Positions 61,072 to 64,000 of a DNA stretch of 64,000 bases are shown piece after piece. How positions within the stretch are numbered: the first letter of the stretch is position 1; each line of letters opens with the position of its first letter. A program made the translations under genes and the position numbers. The stretch is from Pohlia nutans. Its lineage: Eukaryota; Streptophyta; Bryopsida; Bryales; Mniaceae. The notes under the pieces were generated by a model. It was given only the letters and a program-made list of their open reading frames with translations, was not told where the DNA came from and ran no database searches. Location of the stretch: NCBI GenBank assembly GCA_022496805.1, contig CM040086.1, positions 12,960,501 through 13,024,500 on the forward strand, written 5' to 3'.

Positions 61072-62037
61072 AGTGTGCAACAGGAGAAAAAACATTCAGA
61101 AGAGACAAGAGAGGGTGGCAAATGTTGTATGTTTTTTTTGCACACACAACCTTTTTCTTAGAGACGACCCATAAACGAAATTGAAACGGAGAGGAAACTG
61201 CAAAATGCACGCAATAGATTTGATTCCAGCTACGGACTTGTACTGAAGCAAAAGTGGCTGTTTTACATACAGGCAAGATATAAAATTAATGTGGAAGAGT
61301 TATTGGTGTGGGCAGGGGAATGAGAAGGATGTCGGCATGGTGCGGTGGATCAGGGAAAGATGGAGGAGGAGGAATTGATGAGATGCATCAGGAAGAGAAG
61401 AGCGGAAGATCATGGCGTGCTAACTGTACACCGAAGGAGACGGAGCGAGAGTCGGATGAATGAATGAAGATGATCCGTTAGTTGTGGGAACTTTCATCCA
61501 TGAATGCACTGCTTCGTCTGATTCCTGGGACATGTTGGGCATTTCGGTTCAGTTGTCCCTCTCCATTATCACATGTTTTGGAAGCTCTTCTCCGTGAGGT
61601 CATTTCCAAATATTATGTAACAACGTGCGAACATAGATGGGGTCTAGATAAAATCTTTGAAGGTAAATTTTATAAATGATTTATACAAATATATTGAGGA
61701 TGCTTACAATTGATTACAACAATAAAAATGAGAATATTTTTGGAATGTAGCTAATTATAGTAAGAATTTAATTTTTTAAGGGTCATCAAATTTGTGCTAA
61801 TTTAGAGGGACCTAAAAAAAAGGCTAAAGAGGGCCCTTTAAGCTCAAAATACGGCACATTTGCTTTAGATTTAGATTTGAAGAGCCCACAAAAGTTAGGT
61901 GATTTTTAATGGGGTGTATCTTAGTCATACAATGTTCAAATCGATATATTTTTGCATTCGTTGTATTTAATTTTAAATGTGATTCTATTAATAGTAATTT
62001 AACTTTCTAATTCCATTTACATCAAAAGATACATTGA
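61072..62037. other. upstream region without a supported gene
   Basis: 61300-61450 is purine-rich with GGAGGAGGAA and similar. 61605-61795 is copy 2 of the GTGCGAAC repeat at 6471. Nothing coding is seen. Confidence 0.35.
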
Positions 62038-62581
62038 TTAACCTCTAAAGGACCAATCAACCATATTATGCTTGTTTTTTGGTCAAACGCCCCAAAAATC
62101 AAGTGTTTTAACTTTATTGTAGTTGGTGTTTTCATTAGATGTTTAAGTTAAGTTATGATACATCTTTTGACCGTTGGGATTGGAGAATAGACTTTATTAG
62201 AATATTTTCCACCGTCAAGAAATTTGAATTTTGAGTGTCCAAAATACAAAGGGATTTCTAAAGATGCTCCTATCATAGGTCTTTTTTAATTTCTTCACTT
62301 TCAGTTTTTTACTCCTTGTAAATATAACTTTTATCTACCTTAAATATAATTTTTGATATTAAATTTGACAAAAATATATTTATTTTGAATTTTTCCCTTG
62401 TTTACATAATAAAATTTGTAAATATTCAAAATATCTTCGAATCATGTTGAAAATTTTGCCATACCTTCATAATGTTAATGACTATCTATGAAAAATTATA
62501 AATCATACAATGTGATATTTCAAGTATGCAAATTATAGTGCTTTGACTTTTACAAAAGAGGTGAGGACCTTTAGGGGTTAA
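62038..62581. mobile_element. TTAA-element, family 6, complete
   Basis: TTAACCTCTAAAGGACCAAT to GAGGACCTTTAGGGGTTAA, 544 bp. It matches 34826-35349 throughout and defines the missing right end of that copy. It has no coding frame. Confidence 0.85.
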
Positions 62582-63280
62582 AGGCCCCATTGTTTAAATG
62601 TTCCATTGAACATGCTCTCAGTCACATGTGTATTGCTTGAAAACATGTATTTTTGCACATCTTTAATTATATGTTTCTCCTTTTCATGATCATGCATTAG
62701 AGCAGAGAAACTTGTTTTTTATTAGGTTTGTAACTGGGTTGTGTAACCAAGAATGAGACAACAAATTTAATCCCCAAATGCCATAACTAAGATGTAATAT
62801 AAGATGTGACTTTTGAATTTTTTTACCTCTTAACACAACTTTTAATCACTTATGGAAAGATCTAAAGACTTCTCTACAAAAGTGTAATAGTACTTATGTG
62901 AACAATTTCATCTTTTTTAAAACATAATGATTTTAGCCAATCATAATGAATTTCAAGTTTAAAGTATCAAAAATGTAATTTTGATGAATTTCTAGGTAAC
63001 ATGTACAGGGCGCCATTGAAGAGGTAACCTTGAGCTCATTTCTTGACCTCACTTGTTTTGGACCCTTTTACAAAATTTCTTTGAACGTCCTCACGAAAAC
63101 CAACTCAGAGCTTTCAGAGGATGAGTTTTCAAAGTAAATGACTTGTTTGCTGGGTTCCATGAAGACAACCTTCCATCACACTAGTAGACGACCTGTCGTT
63201 TTTCACTCCCCATTCAGAGGATGTTTCCAAAGTAAGTGACTTGTATGTTGGGTTCCATGAAGACACCCTTCCATCACACT
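62582..63280. other. intergenic DNA with a MITE B end duplication
   Basis: No gene is seen. 63181-63220 (CTAGTAGACGACCTGTCG) duplicates the left end of the MITE B copy that starts at 63281, together with the preceding GGGTTCCATGAAGACA phrase. Confidence 0.4.
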
Positions 63281-63479
63281 AGTAGATGACCTGTCGATGA
63301 CCTGTCGTTTTTCATTCCCCATTTTGTGAAAATCATGAACAGTGGTTGAATATTATGGTTATATTTCTGTCTTCTTGTGATCAAAACCACGCATCGGCAC
63401 TGACACAACCCATGCGTATGGCGTGGTTTCATTCTTTATTCATTTCTACTAAGTGAAAAACGGCATATTTCCTACTACT
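63281..63479. mobile_element. MITE B copy 3
   Basis: AGTAGATGACCTGTCG, with an internal GATGACCTGTCG duplication, to TGAAAAACGGCATATTTCCTACTA. The interior CTTCTTGTGATCAAAACCACG and ACACAACCCATGCGTATGGC match the other copies. Confidence 0.75.
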
Positions 63480-64000
63480 ATCACTTGTGTTGCACCATTA
63501 ACAATTAGCACGATGTCACCACTTGTCTCAAGAAGGTGGGTAGGTGGGTAGTAACACCAAGTCATATATATATCACACTACTGCTCAAACAGACCCAATG
63601 GGAATCGAACCCGGACCACATAGTATGATACATAGCACTTCAACAAAAAACCGGAGAACTCATGACTTGGCGATCTTACAGCACACCAAAAACCAACTTA
63701 TACTCAAACAACTACCCAACCAACAGTTTATGGTTAGTAGTTTTGTTCTAATGGCCCTTTGTCAAGTGGACACTGGGTCATAAACATTACAAATAGACAC
63801 TTTATAGGCAGGAGTTTCTATCTATCTGTTGCACCATCAGCCTGGCCACTCGGAGGATATCAACACTACAAAATCGTCTGAATACTGTAAACGTACAGTT
63901 GTCATATAAAGACCGTATGGCATTCATTCTTTCAGAGTAGCTATTCTTTCAATACAACTGTCCATACATCAATTTCAGCCCTGGCCATGGTAACAAACTC
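63480..64000 (-). repeat. possible tRNA-like/SINE segment, otherwise no gene
   Basis: On the minus strand, CCGGGTTCGATTCCCA at about 63600-63615 fits a tRNA T-arm or B box (GGTTCGANTCC). The upstream part does not fold into a clear cloverleaf, so a tRNA-derived SINE or tRNA relic is more likely than a working tRNA gene. Nothing else is recognised before the window ends. Confidence 0.3.

Overview
This is a nuclear window from a green plant. The plant signs are GT-AG multi-exon genes, AAACCCTAA telo-box runs beside genes, two Stowaway-type MITEs starting CTCCCTCCGT, and a large gene closest to the plant ZFYVE26 (spastizin) homologue. A second gene encodes a MYCBPAP-like axonemal protein, which points to a lineage with motile sperm (bryophyte, lycophyte, fern or streptophyte alga). 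The lineage is an inference; no species is identified.

Layout. All supported genes read on the minus strand. At 2.0-4.1 kb lie a two-exon HIT-domain gene and a 105-codon unknown ORF, which may be one gene. At 10.7-12.3 kb there is a two-exon cyclophilin with an unusual N-terminal extension. At 15.0-34.3 kb there is a 40-exon ZFYVE26-like gene; I followed its reading frame exon by exon to a 2669-residue product. At 46.9-47.5 kb there is an unrecognised ORF. At 51.9-60.6 kb there is a nine-exon MYCBPAP-like gene of about 740 residues. The spaces between (6.8-10.7, 35-46 and 61-64 kb) are AT-rich and gene-poor.

Mobile DNA dominates. The main class is a set of non-autonomous elements with TTAA at each end, inverted termini reading CCCCTAAA or CCCTTTA, and repeated nesting inside one another. 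TTAA target duplication with CCC termini is the pattern of piggyBac transposons. I see at least six size families and no transposase. One copy sits inside a coding exon of the MYCBPAP-like gene exactly at a TTAA. Removing it with one TTAA restores the frame, and GT/AG sites inside its ends would also splice it out in frame. This makes it a candidate MITE-derived intron. A 359-bp near-perfect hairpin element with an ATT duplication is nested in that copy. Other mobile DNA includes a CACTA-type MITE with an AAT duplication, several further inverted-repeat families and a decayed LINE 3' end.

The two large genes have separate jobs: endolysosomal trafficking for the ZFYVE26-like protein and the flagellar axoneme for the MYCBPAP-like protein. 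They share no evident pathway. All gene models come from reading splice frames by eye, without transcripts or database searches.
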